Source: Neospora caninum Liverpool
Taxonomy: Eukaryota > Apicomplexa > Conoidasida > Eucoccidiorida > Sarcocystidae
Reading direction: 5' to 3'
NCBI RefSeq assembly: GCF_000208865.1
Contig: NC_018397.1
Location: 3,658,001-3,722,000, forward strand
DNA length: 64,000 bases
Shown: positions 11,235 to 21,798 of the stretch, in pieces
Layout: each line of letters starts with the position of its first letter
How positions within the stretch are numbered: the first letter of the stretch is position 1
Made by a program: the position numbers and the translations under genes
Notes under the pieces: model-generated
What the model saw: the letters and a program-made list of their open reading frames with translations, nothing else
Database searches by the model: none
What the model was told of the DNA's origin: nothing

Positions 11235-12479
11235 CGCCGGCCGCCCTCTGGCAGACTCTCTCGCTGTCGACAGAGCCGTGTCTACTTCGTTCAGGACGCG
11301 AGTTTTTTCTTGGCCCGTGTCTCTGTCTTTTCTTGTCAAATGGAAAAGGGGATGAAGCGGTCTTGTTTCGGCCTTCGTTTTGGGGGTTCTCGATTTGAAT
11401 TTTCTTTTACAAGGACCGAAAGACGCGAACCCGCACGTCTTCCCTCGTCATCGCGTCTGTTGCATTCACTTCTCGCACGAGAGGACGCAGAAAGATTCTT
11501 CCGGCTTCCTGCCTGCCAGCAAAGAAGCAGTTGGAGCATGCAACATCCTAAATTCCCAGTGCACTGCCTCGCGCACAGAACAGACACCTGGGCTGTTTCG
11601 GTTTGAATCGGGCAGAGCACCTGTCCCCGGAGGCCCACTGCGCCGTCGCCTTTCTTGGCGTGTTTGCAGATTGTGCTTTCAAACACAGCAATGAAGTCGC
11701 CGAGAGAGAGCTGCGATCGTGGCGCAAAGAAGGTTTGGATAATCGAGGGCTCTTGTCCTCGGAGAAGAGAGGGTCAGACTGCAAAGCGTCGCCATATCAC
11801 AAAGCACTCTCCGGCTGGTCTTTGCTTTCGAGGTTGTCGGCTGCGTCTTCCGCAGGCGAGAAACGGTGAGCGAAGCGGCGAGTTTACAGAAAAAGCGAGA
11901 GGCACACGAGCGCCCAGTACGTGCTGAGCGGAAAAGAGGTGTCGGTAGGAGAGGCCACGTCGAAAAACAAAACCAATTTGCCTGCGATAGCGCAGAGACT
12001 TATGTTGTGTGAAACATTCGCGACGCAGTCCTGCATGCTTTGTCATCGTAAAATCTTTAACCAGATAGCACGCCCCTCGTCAGAAACTTCTGGTAGGTAT
12101 TCAAGTTTTGCCCCAGAATCGTTTGCACTCCATATGCGAAGGCAGTCTCGCTGAAAGCGAGAGAAATGGTGAGGAGCCTTGTGAGGAAACGCGATGTTTT
12201 GAGACGCCCCCCAAGCAACGTTGTGTCCTTTTTCTGGTCTTCGAAGTGAAGGAAAGAGGTTTCTTCGATCCGCAAACTCGCAGGTCTGAGACGAGTTCTG
12301 TAATTCAGCGCAGTAGTCGATTGCTCCACACGAAAAGAGGAAGGGCGCGATCTAAAACGCGAAAGTTTTCTTAAGCCTCACGAAGCCCCCGCGAGTCTCT
12401 CCTGATTCTGCAACGGCCGTCCAGAGCTCTGTCTCCCTTCTTCGGCGCTCCCCAGCCTTTTTTCACAATCCCTCTCTGC

Positions 12480-12592
12480 ATATATATATATATATATATG
12501 CATATATATATTTATATATATATATATATAATATATATTTATATATATAATATATATATATATATAATATAATATATATATATATATATATT
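12480..12592. repeat. Compound (TA)n microsatellite
   Basis: About 110 bases of almost pure TA, broken by single-base shifts (ATAATAT, TTTATA), in the spacer upstream of RF1. Confidence 0.95.
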
Positions 12593-13164
12593 GCGAGGTG
12601 CATCGTGTCTGACATCTGGATACATACATAGGTATGAATCTATTCTGACATATAAATGCTCGTATGTGTCCAAAAGATATTATCATACATCTACATAAGT
12701 ATATATATATATATATATTTGGATATATAGAGTAAACATATAGATGTAAGTGTGTCTGCGTGGATGTAGATGCTTGAATGTGTAGTAATGATTCTATTTT
12801 GCTTCCTGTGAGCGCCTCCCCCGCCACGTTCACTTTGTCTCTGAAGAGGAGAGGGGAAAAGCTGATGGAGTTTTCCTTCGCGGCACCGCCGAGGAGACCT
12901 GACCTCACTCTTTACGTGTCTACTTCATCGACCTTTCTCTTCTCTAATCCTTTCTCTTCTCTAAACCTTTCTCTTTCTCTATCTCTTTTTCCCCTGTACC
13001 TCCCTCTCCTTCCCTCCTCCGACCCTTTCCCTCTCTTTTTCTTCCTGGAGAGAGGCAAAAGCAAGAACCAGGTATTCGAGCTGAGGAGGAAGAGAGTAGT
13101 CTAAAAGTCCATAAAAGGAACTGTTGTATTTGCGTGTCTCGAGAACGGATCTTTTTTGGCATAA

Positions 13165-13640
13165 CGCCGTTTAGTTACATGTCGCGTACTTGCCTGAATA
13201 TCTGGGTGGTAGATTGTGACATAATAGTGTAACAACAATGTGAGCGTACTGAAGCTACACTTTCTGTAACGCACTAAACAATGGGTTTCTTATGTTTCTA
13301 AAAACTACACTTTTTTGGAGTACATCGTACGAGATGGACTCCTGGTTTAGATGTTGCATATCTTTTTCAACTGGATCCAATCACTGAATAAACAGAGAAA
13401 TCGAATTATGTATGATACTGCATAGGAGTCCACAATTACAAAGTACCGGCAACCAAGTATCTTTGAATTTACTCAGAGTTACATTTTTTTGCAAGTATGT
13501 AACCGGTCAGCGAGAGGTACTCCGACCGAAGAATATCTTGTTTGTTGCTTTGTTCGCCGGTGTTATGTTGACTTTCATACTTTTCTTGCCTGTGCACATT
13601 CTTGGATTCAACGTGACTCAAAATCGAAACGAGCCTTCCG
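13165..13640. other. AT-rich island of atypical texture
   Basis: Visibly richer in A/T than its flanks but not simple repeat. One plus-strand frame (13412-13693) encodes a hydrophobic stretch around LFVALFAGVMLTFILFLP. Insertion of an organellar DNA fragment (NUMT-like) is a possibility, but I could not match it to any mitochondrial gene. Confidence 0.3.
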
Positions 13641-14465
13641 CTACCGCAGCCAGGTTCTCTCCCTCGGAATGGACTCAGCGGCCCTGTACCTGAAATGTGC
13701 CTGAAATGTGAAAGCAGTTGAGAGCATCTCTCCCTTTCTGGCAAACCGATTTCCGATTTTATCAACTTGGACCCTTTCCCGGAAATTTTAAAGTGTCTTC
13801 CTGGTCTGGTTATTCACTTGTGCGCATGCAGTCCAGCACCGAGGGAACGGGCGACCTGAGAGGAACCCCAGCGGCGACTTGTCTTTGGCACGACCAGAGA
13901 AAGGGAAACAGATGGGAAAACTGCGACAATCTCAACGAGAATAGGGACAGACGAGAGCGGCAAGAGACGAAGGAAATGGAGAACAAAAGCAAAGAGAAGA
14001 AGATAGAAAGAGAGGAGGAAAAACGAAAGATGCAAACCTCTGTGCTTCGGGCGGGGGATTAGCCACGCATGCGAGCCTTCTCGACTGTTGGATCTCTTCC
14101 GTGAAAACAAACAGACAAGAGAAAGAGAGCGAAAGATCATTTGTGGTTCTGAGAGACAGCACTTTTGCTTTCTTTCAGCCCCGCAAAAAGAAGAGACGAA
14201 CAGCCACGACTTCTCCCTCTTTCTTCCCCGTTCGCTCTCTTTCTCTGTCCCCGTCTTTTTCCCTGTCTCTGTCTCCGAAAACGTGCTCCGTGTCTCTTGC
14301 AACATCCTGTGGCGGATACAGACGCTGGAAACTGGCGGCGAAGCTTCTGCTCGAGGAACAGCCTTCTCCAGTGAAGAGAAAAAACGCGCTTGATATCAAC
14401 CTGCGAAAATGCACGCCTCCACGTTTTTACCAGAGCCGCATCGATGCCCGCGGTTATATCCGTGT

Positions 14466-14479
14466 GGTGTACAGACACC
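14466..14479. repeat. GGTGT-N4-ACACC palindrome
   Basis: Perfect 5-bp arms around the spacer ACAG, about 430 bases upstream of the RF1 start. Confidence 0.85.
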
Positions 14480-14900
14480 TGAGATCTGACACAGAACGCC
14501 GCAGCCAAGCCGTTCTTATTCTTATTTTAGGTTAGGAGGCTTCTTTTCCTTCCCTCCCGCGTCTGTTGGAACCCCCATCGGAGCAAATGTGTATAGCTGT
14601 CTGCGCAGGCAAATTTGCCGTGGAAGCTCTCATGCAATTTCATCCGTATCTTCTTAAGCAGACGCGTATTTACAGGTAGATTTGGATGGGCATGCGACTA
14701 TTCATGTACGCTTTGGGGGGGTGCCTGGATTTCCATGAAAGCCTTTCATTTCGAGACTTTCCCCGTGTCTCCTTGCGCTTCGCCCACAAGGTGAATCCCT
14801 GACTCTTCAAGCCTGCTTCTTCCTCAAATATCGAGGCCTCGTGCAGGCCTCCCACCAAATTTGAAAAGAACCAAGAAATACCAAGAAAGGGAACGGCGGG

Positions 14901-16414
14901 ATGCAGAACCTTCGCCGGCGTTTCCCCTTTCTCGGGGAAGCGCGAAAAACGTGGAGAGAGGGTACCCCTGTGGGAGTGAGCGATTCTTTTAGAAGAAGAA
15001 GTTGCAGGAACCGGGTTCTTAAGAAGATTCAGGCACCTCACTCTCCTTCCCACTATCCTCCTTCTTCTCTTTCCGAGGGTTTCTCTCCTTCCTTTCCTTC
15101 CGTTGGTTCTTCTCGTTTCTTTCTTTCCGCTGCTTCTTCTCCTCCCGCTGCTTCTTCTCCTCCCGCTGCTTCTTCTCCTTTAGCCTGCCAGCGGAGCTTT
15201 GCGGCTCGTTCGGCGTCTGGTGGGTTGTTCCCCCTTTCTTCGGTGTCTTTACTGTCTTCCCGTCCTCTGTCCCTGCTGACTTCGTCTTCCCCGTCACGTC
15301 ATGCACCTTTCCAGTTTCCTTGTTCTCCATCTGCGTTCCTTCATTTCTCTTCTTTTTGTCCTTCTTTTCGGTCTCCTGCCGCTCCTGGCTCCTCAGCGCC
15401 CTGTGCTTCTCGGATCCGAAGACGCGGTTTCGCTTCGGCGTCCTGTCCTTTCCCTTCTCTCTCTCCTCGCTCTCTTCCGCGTTCGCGTGTTTCCCCTTTT
15501 TTTGGCCGAGCTCTCTCGACGTGGGCTGGCGGCGCGGATCTGCCACGAGAGCGTTTGAGTTCGAGCGACGTCAGTCTTTTGGAGACGCTCCTGTACACGC
15601 TCCGTGAAGAATCGCGGGACTTATTAGGACCACAAAACCCGCTAGCGGCCGAGACAGGTTCCGCTCCCTCTGATGGTTCTCCCGCGACCGGAAGCTCTTT
15701 GGGGTGTGCAGACACCTCAGGGGCGCGGGGCCCTGGAGGGCGGTCGATGCATCACAGTCAGTTTGCGCTTTTTTCCTCGATTTTCCCAGAGTCGCTTCTT
15801 TCCTCCCTCCAAGCGTACGTGGACTGCCGCAAGGAGAAGGAAGTGTTGACGCAACTTTTGGCAGATAGCCACGAGGCCCTCTGCTTGCGGATTGCCTCTC
15901 CTGGGGAAGCAAGAAGAGTGGGAGAAGAGAGAGCCTGCAGCCTTCCTCGAGGAAGCCCGACGAGGCCTCTGCGGGTCGCGTCTGGCGGCGAAAGAGACAC
16001 CGACGAGACACAGTCAGAGGAAGAGAACGAGCACGGCTCTCGCCAGCAGAGCCGGTCCAGCAAGGACGCAGAAGACGAGGACGCGCTCCCCGCCTTCCTC
16101 ACGGACGACCCCGACTGGGTGTCTGTACACCTGGAGGCGTGCAGGAACGAAGAACTGTTTCTCACGGACTTTTACTTGAATCGAGGAGCTCTGCGTCAGG
16201 GGCTGGCTGAGGTCAGAGAGGCGTGCAGTTCGACAGGGCGGGAGAAAGAGAAGACGAACTCCCAAGAGGAACAGAAAGACAAAGAAACTTTCTTCCTCAC
16301 CGACCCCGAAGATGACGAACTGGCTCTCCAGGGCGACGCCGTCCTCGAAGTGAGCGCAACATCTAGAATGGCGCCGACGCGAAAGGAGAAGGACTACACG
16401 AAGAAATGCAAAAC

Positions 16415-16459
<45 letters not shown>

Positions 16460-19348
16460 CAGGAGGATACCGAAGGAGAGGGGGAGTGGGAGGAAACGTA
16501 AAAAAGATGAAGATGTGGATGTATATTCGTAGCTAGATATAGATACATAAAGTGATCTCGAGGAAGAACGACACCCCTGCGTCGGATGGCATTCCTTGTA
16601 GCCCCTCGTAATCTGCGAGAGACTACCCTTCAGGTACAATGCATTAGCCGCGATGTTAAGGAACGTAGGGGAAACAGGACGGCAGAACGGGACACAGACA
16701 CAGGAAAAGGAAGGACGAGAAAAGGAGGGAAAGGCGGCGCTCAAGCCAGGCGGAAGCAGAGAACCCTTTTCGATTATCGTCAACGTGTCGTTCCGTTTTC
16801 GTGGTCGAGTAGAGGAGAGGGGAACGCGCGAACTGCGGCGAAACACGCCACGGTTTTTCTTGTCTTTCCCCTCTGAGATTTGGTCCATCCCGCGACTTGG
16901 TTCTCGTTTTCGGAAATCCGCAGATTCAGGCGGGAGTCGGCGGCGAAGACGCGGCGCTCTTTTCTCGTGACTTGTTCGGCATGTACGAGGCTTTTGCTCT
17001 TTCGCGAGGCTGGTCGTTCCGCGTCCTCGACTGGCAGGAAACGGAGAGAGGCGGCTACCGACGAGCCTCCGCTCAAATTGAAGGCAAGCTCCACGTTCTC
17101 CAAAGCGTCTCTCTTCTTCGCCTTCTGCTTTTTCAACAGACATATGTGGACAGGGCCACGTCTACCTAATTACATATATATATATATATATATATCTGTA
17201 TTTACGAATATACATACGTCCACATACATCCGAACAATCATGTGTTTGTATATCTACAGATTTAGAAAGACGTAATGAAGATGAGGGAACGGCGCAGTCT
17301 CTCTGCGAACACGAGCGATTACTCTTTGGTTTTTCTTCAGGACCCGACGCGTTCCGGTTTTTGTCTTTGGAGGCGGGGATTCACCGCGTTCAGCGCGTGC
17401 CGCCCACCGAGGCTCGTGGCCGCATGCAGACTTCCGCCACTGCCGTCACAGTGCTTCCCCGAAGCAGCAACCTCGAGGATAAAAGTACGCTCACTTTCCG
17501 CTTTGCGCTACTCTGTTTCAGAGACACGATAACGCGCACAAACCTGGATATATATATATATATATGTAACTGTCGTGGACACCTCGATGCAGAAGGGTTT
17601 GCCTCTGTGCATTCATGAGAGAGTGTTTTCTTCGATGCGTTTGAGCATCTACGATTTGAACCGTGATTCCACGTCGCGCAGCCGCGCTCTCCAGAGACTC
17701 AAACACAGTCTGCATATGCGTCTGTATGAACACCTCCACCCTGCTTCTGTGCATCTTCACACATACAAATCATCACCCACGTACATGCCGCAATACAGAA
17801 CTCCATGCGCCGCTACGCGCACGCACTTGTATTCATGCATTCATGTACACAGTCATGTATAAACACACGCAAAATATGAATATATACATATACCTGTGTC
17901 TATATCAAGAGACAGGACAGATATTGTGGGAAGGCTTTCTTCCGAACTGCACTTGCTGTCACTTTTGCTCCGAGAGGATAAAGACACCTTCTCTTTGTCA
18001 GCTCTGCGCTTCTTCTGTGCGTTTGACCTCTCTTTTTTCCGTTCTCTCCTGCGCCTTTTTGATCTTTCTCTTTCGTTTGGTGCGTGTCCATCCTTCGCGC
18101 TCTCCTCTGTTATGCCTCAATCGTTCTCTTCGTTCCTTGCTTTCTCCGGCGGCAGTCGACCTGTCGCCTCCGACGCTAAAGATCGACTTTATGAGGGCGA
18201 GTGGCCCCGGCGGCCAGAGTGTGAACAAAAGCGAGACGGCGGTCCGGATCACGCACAAGCCGACAGGGGTGTCTGTACACTGCATGCGGACACAGAGCCA
18301 GGTACGCGAGCTTCGTCTGTTCCCCGTCGTCTTGAATGGACGCTCTGGGCGTCCCACCGCGACAGCGTTTCCTTTCTCTGCGTCGCTGTTTTGTCTTCTC
18401 CTCCTCCCCTCCCCCCGTGATTCGGAAGCCTCTCTGCGAGGGCCGCTGAATGGAAGGCCTAATCTACCCGAGTCTCATATGGTTTTCACTTCGGCGGTCG
18501 CACGCTTTCCGATGTCGGTGTCTGTGGAATTCTTTGGCGCATTGCTGCTAACGATTTAATCGATTTGGGAAAGGCCAATCGACACATGCTGGAATTTCTG
18601 TAGCGGCGCCGTGGGAGCCGTGCCTCCGCCTCAGGAAGCCTTTCAGATTTCGCATATCTCTCGTCCACCTAGCGAGACGGGGACAACTTCCTTCTCACCC
18701 TTCCGCGCTTTCGCTGCCGGCTCGACCAGGCAGAGAAGACGCTCGTGCTGAGAGAGAAAGAGAGAGAGAAAGAGAAAGAGAGAAAAAGGAGAGAGAAGGA
18801 GAGAGAACGAGAGGAAGAGAGAGAGAAGGAGAGGAAGAGAGAGAAAGAGAGAGGGAAAAGAGAAGTTGAGGGAAAGAGAGAGGGAAAAGAGAAAGACAGA
18901 AAGGAAGAAAGAGAGAACGCGGGAGAGAGCAAGGGAGAGAAGAAGAGAGAGCGAAAGGGAGAGAGGCGTTTCCACTTTTTGCTCTTCGCGGGCTTCCCCG
19001 TTTTCTCTCGGGTTTGTACCTGCTCTGCATGCGCGTGTCTTTCTGGCGCCTGCAGACTGAAAACAAGAATTTAGCGCTGGAGCTTCTCAGGGCGCAGCTT
19101 CTCCAGCAGATGATGCGGAAAGCTTCAGAAGAACGAGGAAGAGCCATCGACGCCCAGAAAGGATCGAAAGACAGAAGTGAAAAAATCCGCACCTACAACT
19201 TCCAGAGAGACGTCGTTACTGACCACAGGTGAGCGCACACACACGAGAAGCGTGCATACAGATGCGGCCATACTTTTTGTTTACAACTATACACATAAAA
19301 ACGAAACACACATAACTCCAGATAGATTCAAAGACATTCGTAGACATA

Positions 19349-19379
<31 letters not shown>

Positions 19380-19460
19380 GGAGGTAGACATGCAGGTGTG
19401 CAGACGTTTGCTTATATCTTCGCAAGCATGTAGATATATGTGAATCAATCTATATGTATG

Positions 19461-19497
<37 letters not shown>

Positions 19498-19738
19498 TTG
19501 CTGCTGCCCTGGATGCGCCTATAAGCGCGTCGAGGTCATTTGGGTTTCTTTGGTCCTCCGCAGATGCCGCATGCATGTGAACGGGGTGGAGGATTTCCTG
19601 GACACGTCTGACGGTTTGGGCGCGATTCTCGACGTCCTGAGACGCCAGCGAGAAGACGCGCAGCTGTCCGTGTTGTTGGCCGAAATCCGCACCACTCTGA
19701 GGATGCTTCGAAGCTCGAGAGACAGCCGACGAGCGTGA
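14901..19738 (+). CDS. Organellar peptide chain release factor 1 (RF1 class)
   Basis: Six exons: 14901-16349, 16924-17083, 17341-17484, 18156-18301, 19056-19228, 19564-19738; 748 residues. Class I release factors recognise stop codons in bacterial-type ribosomes and trigger peptide release. The first exon supplies about 370 low-complexity residues ahead of the helical N-domain. The conserved core then follows: [13 protein letters not shown] from residue 484, the stop-codon tripeptide of PxT type (PPT, 557-559) typical of RF1 rather than RF2 (SPF), and the catalytic GGQ at 603-605 (GPGGQ). The last two exons carry the family's [10 protein letters not shown] and VTDHR-type ending. All junctions are in phase. 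Intron 2 has a GC donor, and every intron contains a microsatellite. The N-terminal extension lacks a clear hydrophobic signal peptide, so the mitochondrion seems likelier than the apicoplast, but this is not decided. The exact start is uncertain. Confidence 0.9.
15126..15182 (+). repeat. In-frame 18-bp tandem repeat in RF1 exon 1
   Basis: About three copies of an 18-base unit encoding Ala-Ser-Ser-Pro-Pro-Ala-type hexamers within the low-complexity N-terminal extension. Confidence 0.85.
15703..15716. repeat. GGTGT-N4-ACACC palindrome inside RF1 exon 1
   Basis: Perfect 5-bp arms around the spacer GCAG, within coding sequence. Confidence 0.85.
16118..16131. repeat. GGTGT-N4-ACACC palindrome inside RF1 exon 1
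   Basis: Perfect arms around the spacer CTGT, the same spacer as the copy at 11217. It encodes part of DWVSVHLE. An imperfect copy (GGTGT-CTGT-ACACT) lies in exon 4 at 18268-18281. Confidence 0.85.
16417..16460. repeat. (TA)n then (GA)n in RF1 intron 1
   Basis: About fourteen TA units followed by about seven GA units, inside the intron 16350-16923. Confidence 0.95.
17084..17340 (+). other. GC-AG intron 2 of the RF1 gene
   Basis: The donor reads GAAG|GCAAGCT and the acceptor TTCTTCAG. Splicing here gives [18 protein letters not shown], with exactly the 12 residues between IEG and the V/I-H of bacterial RF1. No nearby GT donor gives this spacing. It contains a (TA)n tract at 17174-17195. Confidence 0.75.
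17174..17195. repeat. (TA)n in RF1 intron 2
   Basis: About eleven TA units inside the GC-AG intron. Confidence 0.95.
17549..17565. repeat. (TA)n in RF1 intron 3
   Basis: Short TA tract within the intron 17485-18155. Confidence 0.9.
18743..18966. repeat. Long GA-rich polypurine tract in RF1 intron 4
   Basis: About 220 bases of GAGAGA/GAAAG/GGAGAG units, purine-only over long runs on the plus strand, within the intron 18302-19055. Mirror-type purine tracts can form triplex DNA. Confidence 0.95.
19352..19379. repeat. (TA)n in RF1 intron 5 (first)
   Basis: About fourteen TA units in the intron 19229-19563. Confidence 0.95.
19466..19496. repeat. (TA)n in RF1 intron 5 (second)
   Basis: About fifteen TA units, some 65 bases before the last-exon acceptor. 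Confidence 0.95.
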
Positions 19739-20476
19739 GCGTGGTAGGACGAAGAAACCACGAAACGCGCGTCGAAGCGCTGTACGAATACCGCGATGTC
19801 CACTTTAGTAATCTCCTTTCCTCGGTTATGCGGAGGATTTAGGTCTACTTATCGTAGCGAAGAACGGGGAATTTGGGAACGATCCTCTTCTTCTACTTTC
19901 TGATAAGGTTTGAGCTCGGCGCATTGCGCTGCGGTCCGGATGCTGTGGGGAATCAGCCCTCTCGGAGGAGACACCTCGCCCCTCGGCTGGCAGGCCTGTG
20001 AAAGTTCCGTTTTAAAAGGGAAATGCGAGAGCAGAAAAGAACGGAGAATCACCGAGACTGGCGCAAGATGCGTGCTCGGTGGAAAAAGAAACTGAGGGCT
20101 CATCGCTGATTGCCTTCTTTCGCGGCTGCATTGGAATCCCTGTTGCCTGTTTTATCTTCGCGGAATCCGCAATATGTTTTGTCAAGTGCACCCGTGGGAG
20201 AGAAAATCATTTCTGTTCACCCCTGGTGAGCCTGAGAAAGCACACAGACGTTTTTGTCCGATTCCTCGTCAATTGCATCTCGCGCGCTTGTCTCCATTGT
20301 CGGTGCACTTCTTTTTTCCCCTCCCGTCTTCGTCCTGCCTGGTCGCGAATGGGGAGTGGTTCAGAGCGCCGCGAGTTCACTTGCCATCCGCGAATTTGCA
20401 AATCTCTCAAACTTTCAAATCGATATACTATCTTTTTAGCTCTCTCCCGCTCTATCTGCGTATCTCTCTCTCTGCA

Positions 20477-20549
20477 TATATATATATATATATATATATA
20501 AATATATATTTGTATACATCTATATCTATATATATGTATATATATACAT
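20477..20549. repeat. (TA)n-rich tract
   Basis: About 34 bases of TA followed by interrupted TA/TCTA repeats, downstream of RF1. Confidence 0.9.
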
Positions 20550-20988
20550 CTCTATTGGTCCATCTAGCTGCCTATCTCTCTATTTGACCAGTCTCGGTGT
20601 CTATATTTCCGCATGCATTTTTATGGTCCAGCCGATCTCGAGTGGGGGTTTCCTGGCGACGTCGCCGTAATTATTTGTCGATTTAAAACAGTGAATTCCC
20701 GTGTCAATACACGCAGCCTTTCGTCTTTTCTGTCAGAAGTTACTGTAGACTGTCTCTCCCTGGCGCATCTCACCGACAAAAGCTGCGGTTTCGAGTTCAA
20801 AATGTGAGGATTCACGCGAAAGTTTCAAACGGCTCAGAATCCTCGCATCGATGGGCACGACGCCAAAGAGCGAGAAGGACTGCGTAGATCACTAACAGCC
20901 CCTTTAGGTCTGCACTGACTCTCTCCACATTAAAAGAGATGCATGCACACTGATTAACTATACTCACTTCAAACGATACACACACATG

Positions 20989-21054
20989 TATATATATATA
21001 TATATATATATACATGCACTCACAGTTGTAATTATATATATATATATATATGTA
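20989..21054. repeat. Two (TA)n tracts
   Basis: TA runs at 20989-21012 and 21033-21054, separated by about 20 unique bases. Confidence 0.9.
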
Positions 21055-21073
21055 TGTATAAACGTGTATGTTA

Positions 21074-21112
<39 letters not shown>

Positions 21113-21132
21113 ATATATATATATATATATAT
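21074..21132. repeat. (TCTA)n array followed by (TA)n
   Basis: About ten perfect TCTA units run into about ten TA units. A good candidate for a length-polymorphic marker. Confidence 0.95.
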
Positions 21133-21735
21133 GTGTACGTATGCAGATGTTGGCATAAATCTTCGGTAATAGAAAAACAAGTCGTTTTTTGTTTCTCTGC
21201 TAGGTGAGTGCAGAGATGTGTACAGTGGAAGAAGAAAGAACGAGAGTGCAGGAGAGGCAGAGAAAGAGGAAACCGAAAGCGCTTATGGATGAAGCCAGTC
21301 TAGAAAAGAGAGCGAGGCAACGTGGCCGGGCGGAGACAGAGGACGAGGCAGACAGGAAGACGCAGCAAGCAAACAGAACGGAGAGCGAGCGACTTGAAGG
21401 TAACCTGTTCGCATTAAAGAGGACCTGTCAGAGGAGACGTTCACGCCTTCTTCACAAGGGAGAGGCAGAGAAAACAAGCAAAAAGCAGAGATTGCGGAGG
21501 CGACGCGCACCTCCTTCGGGATGCCAAAAAAGGAGAGAGTGGGGGAAAGCACGCCGCATGCACAGAAAACGCAGAACGGAAAACGAGCGTGCATTCGGGT
21601 CAAGGAAACCTGAGAAAGAATGCACGCAATCCACAGAGATTCACCTGGCTTCTCACGTGAGGAAACATCCTGGAAGAAAACAAAAGCGGAAGCCGAAATG
21701 CACGCCCTTCTGCCCTGACGAAAGCTTTCGCCTCG

Positions 21736-21749
21736 GGTGTCTATACACC
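21736..21749. repeat. GGTGT-N4-ACACC palindrome near the AAR2 3' end
   Basis: Perfect arms around the spacer CTAT, 50 bases beyond the AAR2 stop codon on its downstream side. Confidence 0.85.
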
Positions 21750-21798
21750 CCACGGGAGAGCGCCGGTTCCTGGTGATTGCCCAGGAGTTGGCCTTTCT

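Larger units (their letters stand above)
10758..14900. other. Spacer between the 695-residue gene and the RF1 gene
   Basis: About 4.1 kb with no recognised gene. It holds a dense TA cluster (12480-12592), a second TA tract (12700-12718), an AT-rich island of different texture (about 13165-13640), polypyrimidine/polypurine stretches (12930-13045, 13930-14290) and two perfect GGTGT-N4-ACACC palindromes (11217-11234 and 14466-14479). The part nearest 14900 should hold the RF1 promoter and leader. Confidence 0.5.
19739..21798. other. Convergent spacer between RF1 and AAR2 3' ends
   Basis: About 2 kb holding the 3' untranslated regions and termination signals of two convergent genes. It has several TA tracts and a (TCTA)n array. 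The plus-strand frame at 21204-21776 (190 codons, Arg/Glu/Lys) has no recognisable content and I regard it as untranslated sequence. Confidence 0.55.

Noticed and set aside
18743..18966. GA-rich frame considered as a charged coding repeat
   Set aside because: It lies within an RF1 intron whose flanking exons join perfectly; simple repeat only.
21204..21776. 190-codon plus-strand frame between RF1 and AAR2
   Set aside because: Arg/Lys/Glu-biased chance frame lying in the convergent 3' spacer, with no family resemblance.
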